From: Paracoccus methylarcula
GTDB taxonomy: Bacteria; Pseudomonadota; Alphaproteobacteria; Rhodobacterales; Rhodobacteraceae
DNA length: 64,000 bases
Assembly: GCF_003007735.2 (NCBI RefSeq)
Contig: NZ_PXNQ02000004.1
Coordinates: 62,001-126,000 of the forward strand
Direction of reading: 5' to 3'
This document shows positions 34,851-44,481 of this stretch, one piece after another. The notes beneath the pieces are model-generated. The model was not told the DNA's origin and searched no databases. It saw only the letters and a list, made by a program, of their open reading frames with translations. Each line of letters starts with the position of its first letter. Position 1 is the first letter of the stretch. Made by a program: the position numbers and the translations under genes.

Positions 34851-34888
34851 TCGCCGGTTTCCCGTCCGAAAATGGGCGGGACATGGCT

Positions 34889-34921
34889 GTCAGCCGTCCG
34901 GAAGGACTCCGGGCGGCTGAC
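34889..34921. terminator. convergent hairpin between the cupin gene and trxA
   Basis: GTCAGCCG and CGGCTGAC (34889-34896 and 34914-34921), continued by CCGGA/TCCGG after one mismatch, form a long stem between two convergent stops. T-runs are absent. Confidence 0.5.
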
Positions 34922-34930
34922 GGTCTCGGA

Positions 34931-35251
34931 TCAGACGCTTTCGTCGATCCAGCTTTTCAGCGCGGCTTTCGGCGCCGCGCCCATGCGGTTCGAGATGACT
35001 TCGCCGTCCTTGAACATGAACAGCGCCGGGATGCCGCGCACGCCAAGGGCGGCGGCCTGTTCCGGGTTCTCGTCCACATTGACCTTGACGACCTTCAGCT
35101 TGCCTGCATATTCGTCCGACAGTTCTTCCAGCGCGGGGCCGATCTGTTTGCACGGCCCGCACCATTCAGCCCAGAAATCCACGATAACCGGGGTGTCGGC
35201 CTTGCGGACCTCGTTGTCGAAGTCGGTGTCATTCACATGCACGGTAGCCAT
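34931..35251 (-). CDS. trxA: thioredoxin
   Basis: A 106-residue thioredoxin, the general cytoplasmic disulfide reductant. The active site is [13 protein letters not shown] (Cys at about 30 and 33) and the cis-proline loop is [12 protein letters not shown]. The start MATVHVND fits the family; the frame is open 19 codons upstream. It is the last gene of the tsaE-murU-addBA run, an arrangement I remember from other Rhodobacteraceae, 60 bases after addA. Confidence 0.96.
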   Translation of the reverse strand: MATVHVNDTDFDNEVRKADTPVIVDFWAEWCGPCKQIGPALEELSDEYAGKLKVVKVNVDENPEQAAALGVRGIPALFMFKDGEVISNRMGAAPKAALKSWIDESV

Positions 35252-35311
35252 GTTCGATGCTCCTTGAAGGGCGTGGGCCGGAAGCTCCGGCGGTAAGGGT
35301 TCTTCCAACAG

Positions 35312-38300
35312 CTATGGACGCGAGGTCTCGTGGTCAAGGGCTTCCATTACTTCGTCCAGTAGTGGGTCCGGCAATGCCATCAGGTCGCGCGTCGCGGTCC
35401 ACAGGATGGCGGTTCGGACGGCATGTCCGGGATAGATCAGCCGCAGCGCCGCCCGATATGCCGCCATCTGGCGCAGGATACCGTTCGGAGTGGCCTCGGG
35501 CCGCGCCGGGACCTCGGCGTTGGATTTGTAGTCCACCGCCAGGACCTCATTCCTGCGCAGCACCAGCCGGTCGATGGTTCCGTGCAGCGGGCCGATGCCC
35601 GGAACTTTCGCGGTCAGGCGAACCTCGCGCAGAACCTCCGCGTCGGGGGCGGGCTCCATCACCTCGGCCAGTTCCGGCGCCTCGATCACCGCCCGGGCCT
35701 CGGCGATCAGGGCCGCCATCTCGTCCTCGTCCGGCAGACCGCCCTCGGCCCCGGCCAATGCCGCCTGCGCCAGATCGGGCCATTCCGCGGGGGGGGTGCC
35801 GGGCAGATGTTCGAGCAGCAGATGCAACCGGGTGCCGCGCAGCATGGCGGCGGCAGGATCGGCGTCCTCGACCGGCGCACCCAGCACCTTGGCTCCACCA
35901 AGCGATGTCGCCGCGACGGGGCGGGGTGGCCGCGGAAATGTCGCGGCTCGACGTTGCGCCCATTCCGGAAGTGATACATGATCTGCGGGGGCGTTCTCGG
36001 CGGAAACCTCGTCAGCGGGCCAGTTGCCGAAGGAAAGGCGTCGCACGGTGCCGATGCCTTCGACCTCGATATTGGTCGAAGCCAGCCCGACCCGGCCCGC
36101 GCCCTCGACGATCATGCCGTGCCAGCTTTCAAGCCCGGTCCCGGTGTCGCCCGCCGCAGCCACGATCAACCAGCTTTCCGCCCGCGTCATCGCCACATAG
36201 AGCAGCCGCCGCCGTTCTTCCTCCTGCCGCCGCGCCTGTGCGCCGACCGCCTCGGCCATGGGCTCGGGGCGCTCCGAGGCACTGCCGCGCCATGTCTGCA
36301 TATCCGCGATCCGGACGGTGCGTGCGCGGTTGTCGCTGCGACGTTTTTGTGTCTCGGACAGGATCACCACCGGGCTTTCCAGCCCTTTTGACCCATGCAC
36401 CGTCATGATCCGGATCAGCCCGCCCGAGCCGCCGGGAAGTTGGCGCTTGACCTCGACCTCGTCGCCCGACAGCCAGACAAGAAAGCCGGTCAGCGAAGGC
36501 GGCTCGACCGTCTCATAGGCCAGCGCCTGCGACAAGAGCTCGTCAATGCCATCCTCGGCTTCGACGCCCAAGCGGGCCAGCAGGGCATTGCGCCCGCCAT
36601 GCCGGGTCAGCAGCCGCGAGATCAGGTCATAGGGGCGGATATAATCGGCATGGTTCAGCAGGTCGTTCAGGATGTCCGATGCCTGCCGATGGCCGGAAGC
36701 GCGCAACTTTTCCCAGAGATAGGTGCGCCCACGCCCAGAGGCGAGCCGGTAAAGATCGTCCTCGGACAACCCGAAGAGTGGCGAGCGCAGCGCGGCGGCC
36801 AGCGACAGGTTGTCCTCGGGCGTGGCCAGCACCGACAGCGTTGCGGTGATGTCGCGCACGGCAAGTTCCGCCGCCAGCTTGAGCCGGTCCGCCCCGGCCA
36901 CGGGCAGGTTCAGCGCCTTGCATTCGCGGATCAGTTCTTCGAACAGACCCGCCCGGCGCTGGACGAGGATCTGGATGTCGCCGGGGCCGATGGCGCGCAC
37001 CCGCTCGGATTTGGTATCGAAGATGGGCGTGCCGATCATCGCCTTTATCTGCCTGGCGATGGCGCGGGCCAGCAGCGTGTCGGCGGCATTCTCGGCCGGT
37101 GCATCGACCGGCTCTGTCCAGTCGCCATGCTCGGGCTTGTCCGGCTCGGGGATCGGAGGCCAGATATCCACCCGCCCGGGCAGGTCGTCGCGAAAGGCGA
37201 TATGGCACGGCGGATCCCCCAGCCCTTCGGCGGCGCCATCCCGGAATACCGCGTCCACCAGCGACAGGATCGCCGGGGAAGAGCGGAAGGAATGCGACAA
37301 TCCGCGCTGCTGCATGGGGCGCTGGATCGCGTGGAAATCCCTGTCGAACAGGTCGCGCATTTCCTCGAAAACCGCGATATCGGCGCCCTGGAAGGAATAG
37401 ATCGACTGTTTCGGATCGCCGACCACGAAAAGCGTGCGCGGATGGGTGCTTGCCCCCGCGCCGCTGGTAAATTCTGCGGTCAGGCTGCGGATCACCCGCC
37501 ATTGTTCGGGGCTGGTATCCTGCGCCTCGTCCACAAGGATATGATCGATGCCGCCATCCAGCCGCCACAAGACCCATTGCGCCATGCTGGATTCCCGCAA
37601 GAGCCGGGCAGTGCGACGGATCAGATCGTCGAAATCCAGCCAGCCATGCGCCGCCTTGCGTGTCGCCAGCCGCCGCGTGAATGCATGGGCAAAGCGGTGC
37701 AGCGCCAATGTCTTGCGCGCGATGGCAAGGCCGAGCATCCGGGGGCGGCTGTCCTGCACGCGCAGCATCAACGCTTCGAGATCGGGCATCATGGGCGCGC
37801 AGGGGCCGCTACGCAGCTCCTTGGTCGGAAGGCTGCCGATCTTCGCGGTGAAGGGCTCTTTCGCCTTTTCGCCGGTCAATAGTGTGTCGGCCAGCAACCT
37901 GAACTCGGCCTGTGTCGGCGCTGACCAATTGCCCTCTCGCAGTCTGTCGGCCAGCTTCTGATCGGTGGATTTGCCGCCTTGCAGGATCGGCACCAGTGCC
38001 GCGAGCAGATCGCCCTCACCGCCGTCGAAAACCTCGGCCAGCAATGCCCCCTCGTCCAACCCCGGCGGCAGGTCCAGACCGGCCCAGATAGCATCCGCAT
38101 CGGGGGGCTTTGCGAAATCGGCCTCGGACAGCCCGGCCAGGAAATTGTCCAGATTGTCGCCCGAATGCAGCGCCGTCAGATCGAGGATCGCCGGATCACC
38201 CTCATCGGCCATTTCTTCCACGATTTCGGTGCGCAAGGCGCGAGCGCTGCGGTCGTCAAGCTCGGCGAAGCCCATCGGCACCCCGGCCTCCAGCGGAAAG

Positions 38301-38683
38301 CGCCGCAGCAGGGCAGCGCAGAAGCTGTGGATGGTCTGCACCTTCAACCCGCCCGGAGCCTCGATGGCACGCGCGAAGAGCCGCCGCGCCTCGGCCAGAT
38401 CGGGATTGCCGCTTTCGCCCAATTGCGCGAGTTCTTTCCGCAATTCGGGTTCGGGCAGCATTGCCCATTTGCCCAACCGCTTCAAAAGACGGTTCTGCAT
38501 CTCGGTCGCGGCGGCCTTGGTATAGGTCAGGCAGAGGATGCGTTCCGGCGCGGTTCCGGCCAGCAGAAGCCGCGCCACACGGTCGGTCAGAACCCGGGTC
38601 TTGCCCGATCCGGCATTGGCCGTCAGCCATGTCGATTTCGCCGGATCCGCCGCTTCGGTCTGGTTGCGGGTCGCCTCATCCAT
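35312..38683 (-). CDS. addA: double-strand break repair helicase-nuclease AddA
   Basis: A 1123-residue UvrD-type helicase with a C-terminal nuclease. Walker A is TANAGSGKTRVLT (about 21-33), Walker B ILVDEAQDTSPEQ, then VVGDPKQSIYSFQGADI; late motifs include LIRIMTVHGSKGLESPVVIL and LLYVAMTRAES. The RecB-like nuclease motif is VLAVDYKSNAEVP (near 1055). With AddB it processes DNA ends at Chi-like sites for RecA in place of RecBCD. Its first codons overlap the end of addB. Confidence 0.94.
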   Translation of the reverse strand: MDEATRNQTEAADPAKSTWLTANAGSGKTRVLTDRVARLLLAGTAPERILCLTYTKAAATEMQNRLLKRLGKWAMLPEPELRKELAQLGESGNPDLAEARRLFARAIEAPGGLKVQTIHSFCAALLRRFPLEAGVPMGFAELDDRSARALRTEIVEEMADEGDPAILDLTALHSGDNLDNFLAGLSEADFAKPPDADAIWAGLDLPPGLDEGALLAEVFDGGEGDLLAALVPILQGGKSTDQKLADRLREGNWSAPTQAEFRLLADTLLTGEKAKEPFTAKIGSLPTKELRSGPCAPMMPDLEALMLRVQDSRPRMLGLAIARKTLALHRFAHAFTRRLATRKAAHGWLDFDDLIRRTARLLRESSMAQWVLWRLDGGIDHILVDEAQDTSPEQWRVIRSLTAEFTSGAGASTHPRTLFVVGDPKQSIYSFQGADIAVFEEMRDLFDRDFHAIQRPMQQRGLSHSFRSSPAILSLVDAVFRDGAAEGLGDPPCHIAFRDDLPGRVDIWPPIPEPDKPEHGDWTEPVDAPAENAADTLLARAIARQIKAMIGTPIFDTKSERVRAIGPGDIQILVQRRAGLFEELIRECKALNLPVAGADRLKLAAELAVRDITATLSVLATPEDNLSLAAALRSPLFGLSEDDLYRLASGRGRTYLWEKLRASGHRQASDILNDLLNHADYIRPYDLISRLLTRHGGRNALLARLGVEAEDGIDELLSQALAYETVEPPSLTGFLVWLSGDEVEVKRQLPGGSGGLIRIMTVHGSKGLESPVVILSETQKRRSDNRARTVRIADMQTWRGSASERPEPMAEAVGAQARRQEEERRRLLYVAMTRAESWLIVAAAGDTGTGLESWHGMIVEGAGRVGLASTNIEVEGIGTVRRLSFGNWPADEVSAENAPADHVSLPEWAQRRAATFPRPPRPVAATSLGGAKVLGAPVEDADPAAAMLRGTRLHLLLEHLPGTPPAEWPDLAQAALAGAEGGLPDEDEMAALIAEARAVIEAPELAEVMEPAPDAEVLREVRLTAKVPGIGPLHGTIDRLVLRRNEVLAVDYKSNAEVPARPEATPNGILRQMAAYRAALRLIYPGHAVRTAILWTATRDLMALPDPLLDEVMEALDHETSRP

Positions 38684-41624
38684 GATCGCCGACCTTCTGG
38701 GGTTGCGCGGGATCGGTCAGCGACCATTCGCCATATCGCGCGAGATGATCGTAATCGCCTGCATAGCTGGTCTTTTCCGGCGAACGCATGGAGGTGAAAC
38801 CGGCACCGCCCGACAGGTAGGCGCCGATCAGCCGGACAAACCCGTCCCAACTTTGGGTTTCCATCTCGGGGGAATACTGGCGCCCATGCGTGCGACCCTC
38901 GCCACCCAGCTGGATATAGCGGATGCCGGCCACATCGACCGGACCAAGCGCGTCGAAGCCGCCGCGCCTCGCCATCGCGGCCTCGAGGATCAATTGCTTG
39001 TCGAAATACGCGATCTGCTTGTCGGTGGGCGGAGAGCCGGACTTGTAATCATAGATCGTCACCCGCCCGTCATTCAGCAGATCGATCCGGTCCGGCTTGG
39101 CGGTCAGGCGGAAATCCATGCCGGTCACCGAAACCGCGCCGCGCCGCTCGATCACCTGCGGATGCCCTTCGGCCAGGCGGGTCAGCTCATCCGCCACGAT
39201 ACGGTCGGCGATCGCCTCCATCCGGGCCTGCCAGAAGGCGCGGGCGGCGGGCCAAGGCACCCCTTGCTCCAGCACCTCGGCGGTGATGCGCAGGAACTCG
39301 GCCCGAAGGCGCTCTGCCGGGGTGTCGGGGCCCGGTTTCGTCCTCAGCAAACGCTCGACGATGCCGTGCAGGGTCTGGCCGCGCAGGGCGGCGTCGGGTT
39401 CGGGACGCAGCGGGTTCAGCGGGCGCAGCCCGAGAACGCGCTTGGCATAGACCGCGTAGGGATCGCGGATCAGCAACGAGATATCGGTGACCGGCAATTC
39501 GCGGAATGACGGGGTGGGGGGAACGGGGGACGGGCGGGGCGCGGGTAGGGCCTGCCCATCGGGGCGCGCCAGCGCCGCAGCCATCACCAGCCATTTTGCA
39601 CCGCGTTTCCGCATATCGGCCAATGCCTGCGGGCCGCGGCGATCCGGCAATCCCGCCATCAGGTTGGTCAGCCGGTTCAGCCAGCGCGAGGGAATGGTTT
39701 CGGCCTCGGCATTGCGCCTGGCGCGGGTCAGGATCACCTGCCCGGCGGCGATGCCCTGCTGGAAATCATGCGCGGCCAATCCGATCTGCCGTTCGGGCAG
39801 GGTCAGTCCGGCCTGCCTGCGCATCTGCCGCGACAGCCACGGATCGGGATCAAGGGGCTGGGGCCATTCGCCCTCGTTCAACCCCGAGAGGATGACCGTG
39901 CCATGTCCCTCGGTCCGCGCCTCCCTCGGGCCACGAATGCGCAGCAGGGGATGCGGTTCGACATCGTCGCGGATCGATTGCGCCTGCAACTCGTCGGTCA
40001 GCAATGCCGTGAAATCGGCAGGAGGCATCGGCGGGCCTTCGGCGGCATGGGCCGCCATATGGTCCATTATGGCCGCGGCCTGCTGCCCCGCCTTGCCGGT
40101 CCACAGCGCCGAACTCCTGGCATTGCCATCGGGTCCGGCCGCCAATGCCTCTGCCAGGCCGCGCAGATCCGCCAGCCGGTCGGGCAATGGGCGGGGGGCA
40201 CGATCGGTCTCGAAACCCGCGATCCGGTCGAGGATGCCGGCCAGCCAGTCCGCCCATGCCTTGCGCGCCCCGTCCCCCTTACTTCCCCAGTTGCGCAAGG
40301 CGCTGCCATCGGGAAAGGCCGGGCCATGGGCGCGCAGGTGCAGCTCCAGCTCACGGGCCTGAAGCCGGGCCTCGTTGGAACCGACCACCTCTGAACCGGT
40401 CGCCGTCATCGGATGTTTCAGCAGGATCAGCAGCCGGTCGATGGTCAGCGGCTGACCGAACAGCGCCGCGAGATGGCGCAGGAAAAGCCCCTGCGCGGTC
40501 AGGTGCAGCGGCTGGCCGGAACTATCGTCCGGACGCAGATGCCAGCGGTCCAGTGCCGTGACCACACGCCGGATCAACCCGCTATTGGCGGCGATCAGCG
40601 TGATCGGCTGTGCGCGCTCGGCGGCTTCGCGCATGAGCAGCGCGATGGCCTCGGCCTCGCTGCGGGGCTGGTCGGCCTCGATCAGCGTGAGATGCTCGCA
40701 GGCTGGCAGCAGATCGGGCAGGGTGGGGCCATCGGCGATCCATTGATCGGTGACAGGAGCGGGGCGCAGGGCAAGCGAGACCAGCTTGTTTCGATCCGGT
40801 GCGGGTGCCCGGGTGGCGGTCCAGGGACGCGGGCGACCCGCCGCCTTGATCAGAGGTGCAAAGCGCGCCTGTGGATGATCCTCGCCTTCCGCATCGAGCC
40901 TGTCCCAGATTGCCTGCGGCTGGTCGAAATCGAAACCCGGCAGAACCACGGCGCCATTCGGCAATCCCGCGACCGCCTGCATGAACATTCGTGTCGCCCC
41001 GTGCGAGCCCGTCGAGCCTGCCACGATCACCGGCGCTTCCGGCAGGTTTTCCGCCCTGGACCATTGGGCGGCGGCCATCTCGGCGCGGGCGCGCTGACGG
41101 GCGGGGCGGTCGACCTGAGCGCCGGTCAGGTAGAATTTCGCGGCGATGCGCAGGAACCCGAGCGCATCCTGCCAATGGCGGGCATGATCGCCGGTATCGA
41201 TGGTCTCCAATGCCTCGGGGCCGCATCCCTCGGATTGCATCTCGATCATCAGCCCGGTGAGCGAACGGGCCAGTTCCGGCACCGAATGGCCTGCCGCCAG
41301 ATCGGGGCGCGTCCGCAAGAGCTGATCGATCAGCCGCGCCAATTGCAGCCTGCGGGCCAGTAGCGCGGCCAGCGCCCCCTGATCCGCCGCCGGACCGGCG
41401 CCGAGATCGGTGATCACGCGCAATTGCGGCAGCAATAGCGGGCCGTGATCGTCGAAAGCCTGTTGCAACGCTGTCAGGGTGCGGCCGGAATTGGCATAGA
41501 TGGTGACGCGGGCGATGGCTTCGGGCGGCTGGCTGGCCATGCGTTCCAGGAACCCCGCCACGAATTCCCCGGCGAAATCGACGCCGGGAGGAAGCGCGAA
41601 GAGGCCGCTTTCCCATTCAGCCAT
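38676..41624 (-). CDS. addB: double-strand break repair protein AddB
   Basis: A 982-residue partner of AddA. Like other alphaproteobacterial AddB proteins it has a degenerate N-terminal helicase fold (VTIYANSGRTLTALQQAF in place of a strict Walker A) and a C-terminal PD-(D/E)xK nuclease, VTIYDYKSGSPPTDKQ (near 860). It overlaps murU by 8 bases and addA by 8 bases, so the whole block is probably one transcript. Confidence 0.92.
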   Translation of the reverse strand: MAEWESGLFALPPGVDFAGEFVAGFLERMASQPPEAIARVTIYANSGRTLTALQQAFDDHGPLLLPQLRVITDLGAGPAADQGALAALLARRLQLARLIDQLLRTRPDLAAGHSVPELARSLTGLMIEMQSEGCGPEALETIDTGDHARHWQDALGFLRIAAKFYLTGAQVDRPARQRARAEMAAAQWSRAENLPEAPVIVAGSTGSHGATRMFMQAVAGLPNGAVVLPGFDFDQPQAIWDRLDAEGEDHPQARFAPLIKAAGRPRPWTATRAPAPDRNKLVSLALRPAPVTDQWIADGPTLPDLLPACEHLTLIEADQPRSEAEAIALLMREAAERAQPITLIAANSGLIRRVVTALDRWHLRPDDSSGQPLHLTAQGLFLRHLAALFGQPLTIDRLLILLKHPMTATGSEVVGSNEARLQARELELHLRAHGPAFPDGSALRNWGSKGDGARKAWADWLAGILDRIAGFETDRAPRPLPDRLADLRGLAEALAAGPDGNARSSALWTGKAGQQAAAIMDHMAAHAAEGPPMPPADFTALLTDELQAQSIRDDVEPHPLLRIRGPREARTEGHGTVILSGLNEGEWPQPLDPDPWLSRQMRRQAGLTLPERQIGLAAHDFQQGIAAGQVILTRARRNAEAETIPSRWLNRLTNLMAGLPDRRGPQALADMRKRGAKWLVMAAALARPDGQALPAPRPSPVPPTPSFRELPVTDISLLIRDPYAVYAKRVLGLRPLNPLRPEPDAALRGQTLHGIVERLLRTKPGPDTPAERLRAEFLRITAEVLEQGVPWPAARAFWQARMEAIADRIVADELTRLAEGHPQVIERRGAVSVTGMDFRLTAKPDRIDLLNDGRVTIYDYKSGSPPTDKQIAYFDKQLILEAAMARRGGFDALGPVDVAGIRYIQLGGEGRTHGRQYSPEMETQSWDGFVRLIGAYLSGGAGFTSMRSPEKTSYAGDYDHLARYGEWSLTDPAQPQKVGDHG

Positions 41625-42291
41625 CGGTCAGCAACGCCTCGGCCAGCGGGATCGCCTCGGGCCGGCCGACATCGCACCAGCCGCCTCTGTGAATCATCCC
41701 GAAGGCACGCCCCTCGGCGATCAGCACATCCCAGATACGGTTCAGCGAGAACATCCGATCGGGGATCTCGGCCAGCCGTTCCGGGCGGATGATCTGCGCA
41801 CCGGCAAAGACGAAATCGCCGCGCCGGGCGAGCCGGCCCGTGGCATCCATGGAGAAATCCCCCCCGCCGACCCGCGCCGTCGCCGCCGCGATGGGCACCA
41901 GCGCCAACAGCGCGTCCATCCGCTCGTCCCATGCCTCGCACAATGCGGCAAGGGGATTCGGCCCGGACCAGACCACGTCGGGATTCAACGTCATCACCGG
42001 CCCACCGCCCAAGAGCGGCAGCGCCTTGCGCAGCCCTCCGCCGGTATCCAGAAGCAGGTCGGATTCATCACTGATGGCGACATCCTGTCCGGCCAGGTGA
42101 TCCGCGATCTGGGCGCCAAGGTAATGGCTGTTGACCACGATTGGCGAAAGCCGCGCCTCCCGGCCCATTGCCAGCGCGCGGTCCAGCAGGGTCTGGCCCG
42201 CGACCTCGATCAGCGGCTTGGGGCGGTTGTCGGTCAGGGGCCGCATCCTCGTGCCGAGCCCGGCGGCGAAGATCATCAGGGCTGGGCGCAT
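41617..42291 (-). CDS. murU: N-acetylmuramate-alpha-1-phosphate uridylyltransferase (MurU-type)
   Basis: A 224-residue nucleotidyltransferase. The N-terminal IFAAGLGTRMRPLTDNRPKPLIEV (about 7-29) is the sugar-nucleotide pyrophosphorylase signature. In Pseudomonas MurU converts MurNAc-1-P to UDP-MurNAc, following AmgK, and bypasses de novo synthesis. The gene overlaps the tsaE-amgK fusion by 16 bases, which fits that pathway. Another sugar nucleotide is possible. Confidence 0.82.
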   Translation of the reverse strand: MRPALMIFAAGLGTRMRPLTDNRPKPLIEVAGQTLLDRALAMGREARLSPIVVNSHYLGAQIADHLAGQDVAISDESDLLLDTGGGLRKALPLLGGGPVMTLNPDVVWSGPNPLAALCEAWDERMDALLALVPIAAATARVGGGDFSMDATGRLARRGDFVFAGAQIIRPERLAEIPDRMFSLNRIWDVLIAEGRAFGMIHRGGWCDVGRPEAIPLAEALLTDG

Positions 42292-43691
42292 CGGCGGCGG
42301 ATCCTTTCGATAATGTCGTCATCGGGTTCCGGTAATTCACCGACGATCGCAGCGAGCGAGGCAAGCGCGGGATGCGCGAGGTCGCGGCGGATATAGCCCC
42401 AGACCCGGGGCATGAAATCAAGGTAGCGAGGCTTGCCGTCGCGGATGCAGAGACGGGTGAAAATTCCCATGATCCGCAGGTTCCGCTGCGCCCCGAGCAG
42501 CGCATAGGCGGCGTGGAAACGCTCCCCGTCCATCCCGGTCGCCTCCAGGTAGCGGGCAATGCAGGCGGTTTCGATGTCTTCCGCGACATCGCGGCGGGCG
42601 TCCTGCAGCGCCGAGACAAGGTCATAGGCGGGGTGGCAGGCCACCGCGTCCTGGTAATCGATCAGCCCGAGCGGGGCCTCGTCACGCCAGATCAGGTTCT
42701 CGGCATGAAAATCGCGCAGGCCGAGGACCGGCGGAATATCCGCGGCGAGTTCGGCATGTAGCCGGGCGATCTCGGGGGCGATCCCCGCGGCCATTTCGGC
42801 GGAAGCTCCGACCGCCTGCGGATACCATTCGGCGAACAGTCCGACTTGCTCGGCAAGGCTCGGACCGTCGAGGGGTGCGACGAAATCGGGGACAGGGTGA
42901 CGATGCAGTTCCACCAGGAAATCGGTGATCCGGTCATAGATTTCGGGGGCCGTGTCGGGGCGGTCTTCCAGCACCCGCGCCACGAGATCATCGCCGAGGT
43001 CCTCGACCAGCAGCAATCCTGCCTGTTGATCCTCGGCGAGTATTTCCGGCGCGCCGAAACCGTGACCGCGCAGCCAGCGGGTCATGGCGACAAATCGCGG
43101 CACATCGCCCGAGGGATCGTCCATCAGAACCGCATTCCCCCCGGGACCGATCAGCCGGAAATAGCGCCGGGCCGAGGCATCCCCTGCCAATGGCTCGACC
43201 CGAGCCTCTCCCCATCCCGCACTGGCAGCGAAGCGGTTGCGCTGGAGTGCCCGCTGCGTATCGGTTCCTCCGATCAGGGTGATCTCGCGCAAGGCCGGAT
43301 CGAGATGGCTGGCGATCGAAACGGTCAAGGCACCCTCGGGCAGCACCTCCATCCGGTCTGGCCATTCGATCAGGCAGATGGCTTGGCCTTGCGCTTCATC
43401 CAGTCCCAACTCGTCCAGTTCCGATGGGTCGGTAAGACGGTAGAGATCGGCATGCCAGATCTCGGTTCCCATCGGGTCGTCATAGGTCTGCACCAGCGTG
43501 AAGGTCGGGCTGGGCACATCCTCGGCCGCCTCGCCCTGGCGGGCACGGATGAAGGCACGCGCGAAATGCGTCTTGCCCGCGCCGACGGGACCGTCCAGCA
43601 GGATCGTCAGGCCGGGCCGCGCGGTGGCCGCCAGCATCCGCGCGAGCGCGGCGGTCAGGTTTTCGTCGGCGATCAGGCTATGCGTTATCAT
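42276..43691 (-). CDS. fusion: tRNA t6A ATPase TsaE + N-acetylmuramate/GlcNAc kinase AmgK
   Basis: A 471-residue two-domain protein. Residues 1 to about 150 are TsaE (Walker A LDGPVGAGKTHFARAF; SPTFTLVQTYDD; HADLYRLTDP), the ATPase needed with TsaB and TsaD for N6-threonylcarbamoyl-adenosine in tRNA. Residues about 160-471 are an aminoglycoside-phosphotransferase-fold kinase with the catalytic LRDFHAENLIW loop and LIDYQDAV metal motif, as in AmgK, which phosphorylates MurNAc and GlcNAc. No stop or start separates the halves. Known in related alphaproteobacteria from memory; the coupling has no obvious logic. Confidence 0.87.
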   Translation of the reverse strand: MITHSLIADENLTAALARMLAATARPGLTILLDGPVGAGKTHFARAFIRARQGEAAEDVPSPTFTLVQTYDDPMGTEIWHADLYRLTDPSELDELGLDEAQGQAICLIEWPDRMEVLPEGALTVSIASHLDPALREITLIGGTDTQRALQRNRFAASAGWGEARVEPLAGDASARRYFRLIGPGGNAVLMDDPSGDVPRFVAMTRWLRGHGFGAPEILAEDQQAGLLLVEDLGDDLVARVLEDRPDTAPEIYDRITDFLVELHRHPVPDFVAPLDGPSLAEQVGLFAEWYPQAVGASAEMAAGIAPEIARLHAELAADIPPVLGLRDFHAENLIWRDEAPLGLIDYQDAVACHPAYDLVSALQDARRDVAEDIETACIARYLEATGMDGERFHAAYALLGAQRNLRIMGIFTRLCIRDGKPRYLDFMPRVWGYIRRDLAHPALASLAAIVGELPEPDDDIIERIRRRCAQP

Positions 43692-43780
43692 GAGCCGCTT
43701 CTACCTTGTGGAATCCGCTGTGCAAATGGCCATTGCCATGTGAGACTGCCCACCGGGTTGATATTGATGGGGAGCATGGG

Positions 43781-44377
43781 ATGCTACGCATTACCATTCT
43801 GTTGATGATGCTGGCCGGCCCGGCCCTTGCGACGCAGGAATATATCCTGCCAACGCTGTTTGACGTGACGAAGGTGGCGACAGATGACGTGCTGAATATC
43901 CGCGCGCAGCCCAATGCCGGAGCCGAGATCATCGGCACGCTGGCTCCGGATGCGACGGAGATCGAGGTGGTCGAAGAGACCGGGGGCTGGGGTCGGGTGA
44001 ATAATGGCGAGGCCTCGGGATGGGTTTCCATGGCCTATCTCGCCTATCGGGTCGATGTCTGGGAGGATGACAAACTGCCTGACGGGTTCCGTTGTTTCGG
44101 GACCGAGCCATTCTGGGGGCTGGAACGACAGGCCGATCAGTTGCTTTTGAGCCGTCCCGACATGGAGGACGACGCGCGGCCGATTCAGGCAGTGCTGGGA
44201 ACCGGGGTATTCCGCGATCCGATGCGGGCGGTCGTGGCCGAGGGGATCACGGTGACCTCGACGCGGGCCATCTGTTCGGACGGAATGTCGGACCGGCTTT
44301 TCGGGCTTGAGGCGCATGTGATCCTGCATGGCGACAAGCCGGCGATGCTGTCAGGCTGTTGTTCGATCCAGCCGTGA
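43781..44377 (+). CDS. SH3-domain periplasmic protein
   Basis: A 198-residue exported protein. A signal peptide (about 1-17, ALA) precedes a bacterial SH3 domain (VLNIRAQPNAGAEIIGTL ... GWGRVNNGEASGWVSMAYL, about 32-85), which probably binds peptidoglycan or peptides. The C-terminal half (FRCFGTEPFWGLERQADQ ... SDGMSDRLFGLEAHVIL, about 105-190) resembles the COG3650-like heme/lipid-binding-like domain, with four cysteines that may pair. It is divergent from tsaE-amgK by 89 bases and convergent with dapB. Confidence 0.8.
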   Translation: MLRITILLMMLAGPALATQEYILPTLFDVTKVATDDVLNIRAQPNAGAEIIGTLAPDATEIEVVEETGGWGRVNNGEASGWVSMAYLAYRVDVWEDDKLPDGFRCFGTEPFWGLERQADQLLLSRPDMEDDARPIQAVLGTGVFRDPMRAVVAEGITVTSTRAICSDGMSDRLFGLEAHVILHGDKPAMLSGCCSIQP

Positions 44378-44427
44378 TCGTCGGGCTTTCGCGTCCCGCG
44401 AAGGCTGGGGCTCTGCCCCAGACCCCG

Positions 44428-44450
44428 GGATACTTGCATGAAGAAGAAGG
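44428..44450 (+). repeat. T-rich intergenic repeat, copy 5
   Basis: GGATACTTGCATGAAGAAGA plus AGG, in the gap between the SH3 gene and dapB. The hairpin TGGGGCTCTGCCCCA (44406-44420) stands just before it, and the same GGGGCTCTGCCCC wording recurs at copy 6, inverted. Confidence 0.7.
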
Positions 44451-44481
44451 GAATGGCTTGCCTGGATCATTCGCGAAGGAG

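Noticed and set aside
42276-43691. TsaE-AmgK fusion as an assembly artefact
   Set aside because: The join has no frame break, both domains are complete and the order agrees with what I recall from related genomes.
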